This document shows, piece by piece, positions 6,376 through 12,287 of a stretch of DNA of 12,287 bases. The position numbers and the translations under genes were made by a program. This DNA comes from Verrucomicrobiota bacterium (GTDB lineage Bacteria; Verrucomicrobiota; Verrucomicrobiia; Opitutales; Opitutaceae), in NCBI GenBank assembly GCA_030916665.1, contig JAUPWC010000053.1, positions 1 through 12,287 of the forward strand, read 5' to 3'. Within the stretch, counting starts at the first letter, position 1. Every line of letters starts with the position of its first letter. The notes under the pieces are model-generated. The model was not told the DNA's origin. It saw nothing but the letters and a program-made list of their open reading frames with translations, and did not search any database.

Positions 6376-8781
6376 TCATTCCGAACGCAAGGCTTCCAAC
6401 GGGTCCACACGCATGGCGCGGCGGGCGGGAAGGTAGCAGGCAATCAGGGTGACGCACAGCAGGAGCGTGGACACGGCGGCGAGAATGGCCAAATCGATCC
6501 CGGCCGCTCGCGGCATAAGGCTGTTCAGAAAAGCGCCGAGCCCGAACGCACCGATGAGGCCGATGCCCAGCCCGGTGGACGCGAGCACGAGGCCGTGGCG
6601 AAGGACAAGCCTCAGCAGGTTGCCAGGCGAGGCCCCCAGGGCGAGGCGGATGCCGAATTCGCCGGTGCGCTGTGTCACCAGGTTGACGGTGACCCCATAC
6701 ACGCCGACGGCAGCGAGCCCGAGCCCGAGCACGGCGAACGCGCCGAGCAGACGGGCGACCAGTCGCAGATTGTGCTGCGCAGCCCGCACGGCCTGGGGCA
6801 CCGTGGCGATGCCGAAGGTGGGCATGTCGGGGTCGAGTTCCTCCACCGTCCGACGCAGCGGCTCAAGCAATGTCTCCGGCCGCTCGCTGCGCACGGCCAG
6901 ATACACCCAACCCCACGGTTCGTGCACCAGCGGTTTGTAAACCACATACGGCGTCGAGGCCGGCTGCAGAGTGGCCACGCTTTCGACGTCGCGCACCACG
7001 CCGATCACCTCGGACCAGAACGGTTGACCGCTGTCCATGCTGCACAGACGCTGCCCGATCGCGCTGCGGCCGGGCCAGAGGGCCTTGGCCAGGCTGGCGT
7101 TGATCACGATCACGCGCGGGCCGTTCGGCTTGATGTCCTCCGGAAAAAGCCGCCCCTCAAGCAACGGGATGCCGAGCGCGGCAAAGTAGCCCGACGATAC
7201 CATGACGTGGCTCGCCGTGGGAAATTGCGCCGAGGAGCCCGGGGCCTGGCCTTCGAGGAGGACCTGGCGATCGGCATTGTAGCCGTTGACGGGGAGAGAC
7301 GTGGCGATGGCCGCCTTCTCGACCCCCGGCAGTGCGGTGAGACGCCGCTCGAGCTCCTGGAAATAGACGATGCGTCGGGCATCGTTGTCGATGCGGGCCG
7401 CTGGTACGGGCAGCGTGGCCGTCAGCACGCGGTCGGCGTCCCAACCGGGTTGCCGCTCCAGCATGCGGGCGAGGCCGCGTTGCATGACGCCTGCGCCACC
7501 GAGCAGCACCAGGGCGAGTGCGACTTCGCCGACGATGAGCAGGTTGCGGGCGCGGGTCAGGCCGGGGCCGGCGCTGGCGCCGCGCGACTGCTGCTTGAGC
7601 ACGGCATTCAGGTCGGTGCGGGCGGCCAGCCAAGCGGGAATGATTCCGAACAGAACGCCGGTCACCAGCGAGACCGCGGAGGTGATGACGAGTGTTGCGA
7701 GGTCCAGCGTGAGCGAGGTTCCCGCCGCGTTGCCGGTGAGCAGGTGGCGCTCAATGAGCCGGTTAATCCCAAAGGCGACGGCCAGTCCGAGTGCGCCACC
7801 CGCGAGCGCCAGGGTCAGACATTCGCGCAATTGGTGGCCGATGAGCCCGGCGCGGGTGGCACCGAGGGCTGCGCGAATGGCCAGTTCACGGGCGCGGGCC
7901 GTGGTGCGGGCGAGCTGGAGATTGGCGAGATTGGCGCAGGCGATGAGCAGCACGAAGGCCGAAAGCGCCAGCAGCATCCAGGCGATGTTGCGGACGAGTC
8001 CGTCCGTGACCGCCTCCTCCAGCGTCAACACCCGGTAGCGCAGACCGCCATAGATCGAGGGGTGGTCGCGGGCCTGGTTGGCGGCGAGCGGGGCGAGAGC
8101 CGCGGAGACGGTGGCATGGGAGGCACCGGATTTGAGGCGTCCGAACAGTGTGAACACGCGATAGTCCCGCCATTCCCTCTGCTCACGCGTGAAATTCAAC
8201 GGACGCCAGAAGACCGAGCCGTCCCACAGCGGCCGGTAGTCGAAGGCGGGTGGCATTACACCGATGATCTCCACCGGCTGTCCGTCGAGCCGGATGACCC
8301 GTCCGAGCACGTCGGGGCTGCCGCCATAACGCTGCTGCCAAAGCGAATGACTGATCACGATCACCTGGTTGCGTCCGGGCTGGGATTCCTCGGCGGTGAA
8401 GGCCCGACCGATCAGCGGCTGCGCGCCGAACAGGGCAAACATGTCGGCACCGGCCAGGACGCCACGCAGGCGGGTCGTGGCGTGTCCCGGCTCGGCGTAG
8501 CTGCTGAAATCCCAACCGAGGGTCGTGAGGGTTTCGAAGCCATCAGTGTTTGCGCGGATCTCGTTCAACTCGGCGTAGGAGAACATGTCCATGCGGCCCG
8601 ACGGCGTGACGCCGATGATGCGGGCGAGCTGCGGGGTGTCGGGGAACGGGGCCGAATGAAACAGCAGGGCTTGGATGCTGCTGACCATCGACGTGTTCAC
8701 CCCGATGCCGAGCGCCAGCGTGAGCAGGGCGATGCAGGTGTGCGCAGGGCTGCGCAGGAGTGAGCGGATGGCTTGGATCAT
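6376..8781 (-). CDS. ADOP-type duplicated ABC-transporter-like permease (MacB-PCD/FtsX repeated twice)
   Basis: This 801-residue membrane protein belongs to the 'acidobacterial duplicated orphan permease' group, relatives of the MacB/FtsX permeases that act as mechanotransmission units rather than channels. It consists of two tandem halves. The first half has an N-terminal helix (about 15-37, TLALGIGVNTSMVSSIQALL), a periplasmic MacB-type core (about 45-255, with GRAFTAEE, SHSLWQQRYGG and VIRLDGQPVEIIGVMPP) and three FtsX helices (about 265-385). The second half has a helix (about 413-433), a second core (about 450-660) and three closing helices (about 675-785), including GEFGIRLALGAS and ending in DPLEALRSE. 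No ATPase gene lies nearby, as is usual for this orphan group. The ATG at 8781 overlaps the apbE stop (ATGA), which favours it over an in-frame upstream ATG at 8838. Substrate is unknown; export of a peptide, lipid or lipoprotein is plausible. Confidence 0.93.
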   Translation of the reverse strand: MIQAIRSLLRSPAHTCIALLTLALGIGVNTSMVSSIQALLFHSAPFPDTPQLARIIGVTPSGRMDMFSYAELNEIRANTDGFETLTTLGWDFSSYAEPGHATTRLRGVLAGADMFALFGAQPLIGRAFTAEESQPGRNQVIVISHSLWQQRYGGSPDVLGRVIRLDGQPVEIIGVMPPAFDYRPLWDGSVFWRPLNFTREQREWRDYRVFTLFGRLKSGASHATVSAALAPLAANQARDHPSIYGGLRYRVLTLEEAVTDGLVRNIAWMLLALSAFVLLIACANLANLQLARTTARARELAIRAALGATRAGLIGHQLRECLTLALAGGALGLAVAFGINRLIERHLLTGNAAGTSLTLDLATLVITSAVSLVTGVLFGIIPAWLAARTDLNAVLKQQSRGASAGPGLTRARNLLIVGEVALALVLLGGAGVMQRGLARMLERQPGWDADRVLTATLPVPAARIDNDARRIVYFQELERRLTALPGVEKAAIATSLPVNGYNADRQVLLEGQAPGSSAQFPTASHVMVSSGYFAALGIPLLEGRLFPEDIKPNGPRVIVINASLAKALWPGRSAIGQRLCSMDSGQPFWSEVIGVVRDVESVATLQPASTPYVVYKPLVHEPWGWVYLAVRSERPETLLEPLRRTVEELDPDMPTFGIATVPQAVRAAQHNLRLVARLLGAFAVLGLGLAAVGVYGVTVNLVTQRTGEFGIRLALGASPGNLLRLVLRHGLVLASTGLGIGLIGAFGLGAFLNSLMPRAAGIDLAILAAVSTLLLCVTLIACYLPARRAMRVDPLEALRSE

Positions 8782-9614
8782 GGCCGGGAGGCGGTCAGGG
8801 AACCCCAGCTGCGGAGAGTGCCGTCGTCCTGCTGGCACGCGGCACCGATCTCCGGGTGCGCGGCGCAGAAGGCGGCAATCTCTTCAGGATTCATGATGAA
8901 AAAGGCGGTGGAGACAGCGTCGGAGACGGCGGCGTTGGGCGCCAGCGCCCAGACGCGTTGCGTGCGCGCTGAGGGCGTGCCGCGGCGCGGGTCGATGAGG
9001 TGGCTGCCCTTGACGGCGATGCCCGAGCCGCTGAGGGCGGCGTGGGTGAGGGGGATCGTGCGGTAGGAGGCATCTTCACCCAAACCGAGGTGCCAACCGG
9101 GTTCTCCGGGTGGAGCGGCGAGCGCCAAGGCGGTGCTGCCGCCGCTTTGCAGCAGGGCGGATTCGACGTCCCACTCGCGGAGCGTCGCCGCAAGGCGGTC
9201 GAGGGCGTAACCCTTGCCGACGGCGCCGAGGTCGAGATGCAGGCGCGCGGCGTGCGAGATGAGGGTGTGCGTGGCTGGATCGAGCGAGTAGAGCGGGGCG
9301 TCGGGTGCCGCGCCCTCGACGGCCACCGAGGCGTAGGCCGGGTCGAAAGCGCGCCCGGTGGCGGCGGAGACTTCGGCGGCGACGAGCAGGCAGTGCAGGG
9401 CGTCTTCGCCGAGGACGATGCTTTCGCCACGGGCGAGCCGGTTGGCGCGCGCGATGTCGCTGGATTCGACGTAGCGGCTCAGCTCGGATTCAAGGCGGTC
9501 GAGTTCGCGCCAGGCGGCTCCCGCCGCCTGGCGCGCGTAGGCGGCCTCCTGACCGGAAATAAATAGGCCGAAGGTCGTGGCCATCGCCTCGTGCTCGAAG
9601 TGGGCGGGAGTCAT
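8778..9614 (-). CDS. apbE: FAD:protein FMN transferase (ApbE family)
   Basis: ApbE takes FMN from FAD and links it to a Ser/Thr of target redox proteins. The 278-residue protein has the family signatures: HEAMATTFGL (8-16, the usual 'M-GT' opening strand), SRYVESSDIARAN (46-58), TGRAFDPA (86-93), LDLGAVGKGYALD (127-139), SGGST (157-161), HLIDPRRGTP (205-214) and SDAVSTAFFIM (231-241) with the likely Mg-binding Asp/Thr. The ATG at 9614 is preferred. An in-frame ATG at 9698 would add 28 residues containing a lipobox-like LVGC, tempting because ApbE proteins are often lipoproteins, but that stretch is translated from dispersed repeat DNA. If 9614 is right the enzyme is cytoplasmic. Its stop overlaps the permease ATG. 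No flavinylation target is visible in the window. Confidence 0.92.
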   Translation of the reverse strand: MTPAHFEHEAMATTFGLFISGQEAAYARQAAGAAWRELDRLESELSRYVESSDIARANRLARGESIVLGEDALHCLLVAAEVSAATGRAFDPAYASVAVEGAAPDAPLYSLDPATHTLISHAARLHLDLGAVGKGYALDRLAATLREWDVESALLQSGGSTALALAAPPGEPGWHLGLGEDASYRTIPLTHAALSGSGIAVKGSHLIDPRRGTPSARTQRVWALAPNAAVSDAVSTAFFIMNPEEIAAFCAAHPEIGAACQQDDGTLRSWGSLTASRP

Positions 9615-9627
9615 CGCGGAATTTTCA

Positions 9628-9658
9628 GCCACGGATTGAACGGATAGGCACGGATGAA
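9628..9658. repeat. Dispersed 'cacggat' intergenic repeat (type A)
   Basis: Three imperfect units are in a row: ccacggattgaa, cggatagg, cacggatgaa, with a period of about 10 bases. On the minus strand they read 'ATCCGTG' repeatedly. The element sits immediately upstream of the preferred apbE start. Similar strings are, from memory, scattered through Verrucomicrobiota and planctomycete genomes between genes; this was not checked here. Confidence 0.6.
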
Positions 9659-9663
9659 GGCAA

Positions 9664-9682
9664 CCAACCAAGGCAAGGTTGG
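9664..9682. repeat. Inverted repeat between repeat types A and B
   Basis: CCAACC (9664-9669) and GGTTGG (9677-9682) form a perfect 6-bp hairpin with a 7-base loop (AAGGCAA). It joins the two repeat blocks, so A, hairpin and B may form one composite element. No T-run follows on either strand, so it is not a standard terminator. Confidence 0.5.
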
Positions 9683-9713
9683 CCACGAAAAGGCACAAAG
9701 AGACACGAAAAGG
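9681..9713. repeat. Dispersed 'cacaaag/cacgaaa' intergenic repeat (type B)
   Basis: Units ccacgaaaagg, cacaaagaga and cacgaaaagg follow each other with a 10-11 base period. The block aligns closely with the element at 11924-11953. It lies 28 bases after the GT2 stop on the minus strand. It creates spurious plus-strand reading frames rich in Lys, Thr and His that should not be taken as genes. Confidence 0.65.
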
Positions 9714-9741
9714 AGACCGACCCGATAAATCGGCGAAAAGT

Positions 9742-10440
9742 TCATCGGGGGAACTTCCGGCGAAGTTCTCCGCGCAGTTTCACCATGGCGAGAGCCGGGC
9801 GCAGCCAGAGGCGCAGGAAGCCGTATTTGGATTCGCCGTGCCGGCGCGGGTGGTGGCGGACCGGCCGCTCGCCGACACGGAAGCCCGCGGCAACAGCGAT
9901 GGCGGGGAGGAAAGACTGCATCAGCTCGATCGGGAAGAGCGCCTCGCGGACCTCGCGGCGCATCACGCGGAGCTGACAGCCGGCGTCGTGAACGCCGTCG
10001 GCGAGGAAACGGCGGCGCACGCTGTTGCCGAGCCGCGACATCGCCTTGCGCAGGGCGGAATCGTGCCGGTCCGCGCGCCAGCCGCAGGCGACGTCGAGTT
10101 CGCCGCGTTCAACGAGGTCGAGCAGCTGGGGAAAATCGCGCGGGTCGTTCTGGCCGTCGCCGTCGAGGGTCAGCAGCAGTTCGCCGCGCGCGACCTTGAG
10201 GCCGGCGAGGAGGGCGGCGGTCTGTCCGCCGTGCGGCAGGGGCAGGTCGCGGCATTGCGGCCAGCGGGCACAGGCGGAGGCGATCTCGTCGGCCGTGGCG
10301 TCGGTGCTGCCGTCGTTGGCGAGGATGATCTCGAACTCCCGGCCGCGGGCCTTGAGCACTTCCACGCAGGCCTCGACGAGCGGCAGGATGTTGCCGGCCT
10401 CGTTGTAGAGCGGGATGACGAGCGAGTGGGGCGGGTTCAT
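9742..10440 (-). CDS. GT2 glycosyltransferase, dolichyl-phosphate-mannose-synthase-like
   Basis: This 232-residue family 2 glycosyltransferase is of the polyprenyl-phosphate type: it would move a sugar from an NDP-sugar to a lipid phosphate on the cytoplasmic face of the membrane. The GT-A fold motifs are clear: SLVIPLYNEAGNI (6-18), ILANDGSTDAT (39-49, nucleotide-binding Asp), LTLDGDGQNDP (90-100, DxD-type metal site), GWRADRHDSALRKAMSRLGN (120-139), DAGCQLRVMRREV (152-164) and HHPRRHGESKYGF (196-208). There is no C-terminal membrane domain. Its ATG at 10440 overlaps the stop of the upstream GT39-like gene (ATGA), suggesting the pair works together: this enzyme charges the lipid carrier and the membrane partner uses it. 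Sugar identity cannot be told from sequence. Confidence 0.93.
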   Translation of the reverse strand: MNPPHSLVIPLYNEAGNILPLVEACVEVLKARGREFEIILANDGSTDATADEIASACARWPQCRDLPLPHGGQTAALLAGLKVARGELLLTLDGDGQNDPRDFPQLLDLVERGELDVACGWRADRHDSALRKAMSRLGNSVRRRFLADGVHDAGCQLRVMRREVREALFPIELMQSFLPAIAVAAGFRVGERPVRHHPRRHGESKYGFLRLWLRPALAMVKLRGELRRKFPR

Positions 10441-11888
10441 GGCTGACGCTTGAACACGACGAGCACGAAGCCCGGGCGCAGGCCGACAAAGCTACTGGTG
10501 TAGTTTCCGCGCAGGCGTGACTGAACCTGTTCGGAGAGGCCGGCCGAAGCGATGATGAGCGCGCCGTCGCAGTCCTCCGGCACGGTGGGCCAGTAGCCGA
10601 CGTTCGGCAGATCGCGCAGATACCAGGGCAGCGGCCAGACTTCCTCGCTGATGACGCGGATGGGTTGGCCGGGAAACTGGGCCGAGGCGAGTTCTGCGAG
10701 CAGCGGCGCCTTCCTGATGTCGGTCGAGGTGTGGACGTAGGCGTAGGGGTTTCGCTCATCCGCGGCGCGTTCGATGGAGGTGAGTCCGACCTGCTGGACA
10801 AGGCTGGACAAAACGACCAGCGCGATGGTGGCCGCGACCAATGGCTGTCGGTCGAGACGGGAGAGCACACCGGCCGCCAGCAGTGCCATGCCGGGCGCAA
10901 GATGAACGACATGCCAGGGAGTTTTGTAAGTGGGCAAAGAAAGACCGACGAGCACGACGAGGCTAAAGCCGGAGACCCAGCGCAGCCACGAGGTTCCGCC
11001 TTGCCGGAAAGCGAGCACGAAGCCCACCAGGGCGAGAAAAGAAAAGACGATCTGGTGGGTGAAGACGCCGCCGTTCACCTGCCAGCCGAGGAGCGTGAGG
11101 TAATACCACCAGGGTTTCTCGTGTCCGGTTTCGGCGGTGAGCCGTCCGCCAAACGAGGCGTAAGTGGTGAGCGCGTCGGAAAGACCGCGAAGATTCGTTC
11201 CGAATGAGGAATAGAACAGTGCGGCAACAAACAGGGCGGCGATCAGCGCGGTGGCGATGTCACGGGCAAGACGGGTTGAAACCGGACGGGCCGGTCGCGC
11301 CACGGCGAGACCGGCAAGCGCGGCGAGGAAGAAGAGCGGAACACTGGCCTTGGTGGCTTGCATCAGGCCGGCACAGATTCCGGCGCCGATCACCCAGCCA
11401 AGCTTGCCGGTCCGCCACCACTGCGACGCCGCGAGCAGGGCGCCGAGAGTGAAGGTCAGGAGCAGGGATTCCTGAATGAAATAGCGGCTGTAATAAACGA
11501 CGGACGGAGAAACGGCGAGGAAGCCGGCGGCGGCGAGGGCCGGCCAGCGGCCGAGCGGCAGCGCGAGAAGGTAGAGCAACAGTACCGCAAGTGTGCCGGC
11601 CAGCGCGGGCACGAGGCGCACGGTGGTTTCGGAAAGTTCGGCGAGGGTGGATTCGCCGCGGAGCCCGGCGATGGGAAGCACCGCGTAGTAGAGCGTGGGG
11701 CCGTGGTGGTCGGCGGGGTCGAACTTGTAGCCACGTCCTCCGAGCAGTTGGCCGGCCTTAACAGCCTGGTTGGCTTCGTCGGCGTGCATCGGCCGGCGGT
11801 CGAGGTCCCAGATGCGCAGGCCCAGCGCACCTCCGAGAACCAGCGCGAGGAGCGCGAAGGGGAGCCAGCGTTGGAAGACGGGCGGCAT
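10437..11888 (-). CDS. Polytopic GT39/PMT-like glycosyltransferase (Agl23-type)
   Basis: This 483-residue membrane protein with ten or more hydrophobic helices is predicted to transfer a sugar from a polyprenyl-phosphate donor on the outer face of the membrane. The N-terminal loop carries RPMHADEANQAVKAGQLL, with the Asp37-Glu38 pair expected of the GT-C superfamily catalytic site, followed by YKFDPADHHGPTLYY (54-68). Further family features are YYSRYFIQES (132-141), QATKASVPLFF (177-187), GHEKPWWYYL (255-264) and LPTYKTPWHVVHLAPG (318-333). These match proteins annotated as flippase-associated Agl23. A C-terminal soluble part (about 380-483) follows. The ATG at 11888 starts the conserved reading. 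It overlaps the GT2 gene and forms a two-gene lipid-linked glycosylation unit. The acceptor is unknown: a protein, a lipid or a surface polysaccharide. Confidence 0.9.
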   Translation of the reverse strand: MPPVFQRWLPFALLALVLGGALGLRIWDLDRRPMHADEANQAVKAGQLLGGRGYKFDPADHHGPTLYYAVLPIAGLRGESTLAELSETTVRLVPALAGTLAVLLLYLLALPLGRWPALAAAGFLAVSPSVVYYSRYFIQESLLLTFTLGALLAASQWWRTGKLGWVIGAGICAGLMQATKASVPLFFLAALAGLAVARPARPVSTRLARDIATALIAALFVAALFYSSFGTNLRGLSDALTTYASFGGRLTAETGHEKPWWYYLTLLGWQVNGGVFTHQIVFSFLALVGFVLAFRQGGTSWLRWVSGFSLVVLVGLSLPTYKTPWHVVHLAPGMALLAAGVLSRLDRQPLVAATIALVVLSSLVQQVGLTSIERAADERNPYAYVHTSTDIRKAPLLAELASAQFPGQPIRVISEEVWPLPWYLRDLPNVGYWPTVPEDCDGALIIASAGLSEQVQSRLRGNYTSSFVGLRPGFVLVVFKRQP

Positions 11889-11902
11889 GGGGCGAAGTTG
11901 AA

Positions 11903-11931
11903 ACTAAACCTTCAATTCGGAATGGCCACAA
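11903..11931 (-). promoter_or_regulatory. Tentative promoter for the GT39-like/GT2 pair
   Basis: TTGTGG (11931-11926) and TTTAGT (11908-11903) lie 17 bases apart on the minus strand, 14 bases before the ATG. The match is weak (3 of 6 and 4 of 6), but a promoter is needed here because a terminator lies just upstream. The -35 hexamer belongs to the dispersed repeat. A short inverted repeat TTGAA-N8-TTCAA (11898-11915) overlaps the -10 box. Confidence 0.25.
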
Positions 11932-11953
11932 AAAGCACAAAAAACACAAAAGG
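11924..11953. repeat. Dispersed 'cacaaa' intergenic repeat (type C, same family as type B)
   Basis: GG then ccacaaaaag, cacaaaaaa and cacaaaagg: three units of 9-10 bases, aligning with the block at 9681-9713 with a few substitutions and small gaps. It is in the same orientation relative to the genes. Its A-rich strand supplies the U-tail of the adjoining terminator. Confidence 0.65.
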
Positions 11954-11974
11954 CGGGACCGGTGGTCCCGCCTT
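11941..11974 (-). terminator. Intrinsic terminator of the discoidin-domain gene
   Basis: A perfect 11-bp stem (AAGGCGGGACC at 11950-11960 with GGTCCCGCCTT at 11964-11974, 3-base loop) is followed on the minus strand by TTTTGTGTTTTTTG. It lies 23 bases past the stop codon at 11998 and separates that gene from the glycosyltransferase operon. The T-rich tail is part of the dispersed repeat. Confidence 0.87.
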
Positions 11975-11997
11975 CGAAGAGAGAAGCAAACGACGCC

Positions 11998-12287
11998 TTA
12001 CTTCGCCGGGGTGCCGAAGACTTCGACTTCGCAGTAGTGGTTGAGTTCGTTGGAGGTGTTGCCGTTGGAGTAGAGGCGGACGTAGCGGGCCTTGGTGCCC
12101 TTGGCGTCCACGATGCGGCCCATGTTGCTCTCGATGTAGTTGAGGTCCTTGCCGGCGCCGAGGGCCGAGGAGTTGTCGTCGTCGGTGTTGTAGAGGGTGG
12201 TGACGCCGGTCTTGAAGTCCTTGTCGTCGGAGACCTGGACGATGAAGTCGTGATAGACGCGGGCCTGGGAGTGGAAGTGCCAGACGA
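11998..12287 (-). CDS. C-terminal end of a protein with a discoidin-like (F5/8 type C-like) domain, 95 residues visible
   Basis: The fragment starts VWHFHSQARVYHDFIVQVSD and runs through DDKDF, LYNTDDDNSSALGAGKD, NYIESNMGRIVDAKGTKARYVRLYSNG and NELNHYCEVEVFG, ending TPAK. The RYVRLYSNG and NHY-EVEV segments are the closing strands of a galactose-binding/discoidin-like beta sandwich. In planctomycetes and Verrucomicrobia this kind of domain is often appended to large secreted or surface proteins, where it is thought to bind carbohydrate. What lies upstream of the domain cannot be seen, so the protein's main activity is unknown. Codon choice is almost wholly C/G-ending (AAC, TAC, GAC, AAG, CTC), more extreme than in neighbouring genes, which suggests high expression. 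A strong terminator follows. Confidence 0.82.
   Translation of the reverse strand, partial: VWHFHSQARVYHDFIVQVSDDKDFKTGVTTLYNTDDDNSSALGAGKDLNYIESNMGRIVDAKGTKARYVRLYSNGNTSNELNHYCEVEVFGTPAK

Noticed and set aside
6595..8763. A 722-residue plus-strand open frame opposite the permease gene
   Set aside because: Its composition (Gly, Arg, Glu and Gln rich, no domain pattern) is typical of antisense frames in GC-rich DNA, whereas the minus-strand frame shows the full ADOP architecture.
9628..9713. Short regular repeats as a possible CRISPR array
   Set aside because: Units are about 10 bases with no unique spacers of constant length and no cas gene nearby.
9722..9733. CCGATAAATCGG as a terminator of the GT2 gene
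   Set aside because: Five-bp arms with a two-base loop cannot form a stable hairpin, and no T-run follows.
9679..10446. A plus-strand frame beginning MATKRHKETRK
   Set aside because: The start is translated from the dispersed repeat and the rest is antisense to the GT2 gene.

Overview
This is a GC-rich bacterial window with genes packed almost entirely on the minus strand; only the redoxin gene at 5689-6306 is on the plus strand. Shine-Dalgarno sequences are weak or absent throughout. The combination of an exosortase fused to an EpsI domain, an ADOP-type duplicated permease, a discoidin-like C-terminal domain of the planctomycete/verrucomicrobial kind, and 'cacaaag/cacggat'-style intergenic repeats suggests a Verrucomicrobiota member, plausibly Opitutaceae. 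That placement is an inference from gene families and style, not from a marker gene. I saw no rRNA, tRNA, CRISPR array, transposase or phage gene.

Reading the minus strand from high to low coordinates: (1) 12287-11998 is the 3' end of a protein ending in a discoidin-like domain, closed by a strong terminator. (2) 11888-8779 holds an Agl23-type GT39 membrane glycosyltransferase and a GT2 dolichyl-phosphate-mannose-synthase-like enzyme (4-nt overlap), then a 127-bp gap full of dispersed repeat units, then apbE (FAD:protein FMN transferase) and an ADOP permease (4-nt overlap), ending at 6376. (3) 6360-5643 is the plus-strand secreted redoxin with its own promoter and intrinsic terminator. (4) 5633-2393 is a cysteine-rich-headed membrane TPR protein, an exosortase-EpsI fusion (4-nt overlap) and a 30-residue membrane peptide. 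(5) 2239 (or 2317) to 807 is an ECF sigma factor with its RskA-type membrane anti-sigma factor (4-nt overlap). (6) 712-1 is the N-terminal 237 residues of FabV enoyl-ACP reductase, cut by the window edge exactly after the catalytic tyrosine.

The unit most worth following is the surface/envelope block: TPR protein, exosortase-EpsI and the small membrane peptide, followed directly by an ECF sigma/anti-sigma pair with its own ECF-like promoter. This suggests that protein sorting to the cell surface and an envelope-sensing regulon may be linked here. No PEP-CTERM-type substrate lies in the window, so that link is only positional. Four gene pairs use the same ATGA stop/start overlap, a strong sign of translational coupling within each pair. 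The second theme is short dispersed repeats sitting between genes, one of them fused to a terminator and supplying its U-rich tail.
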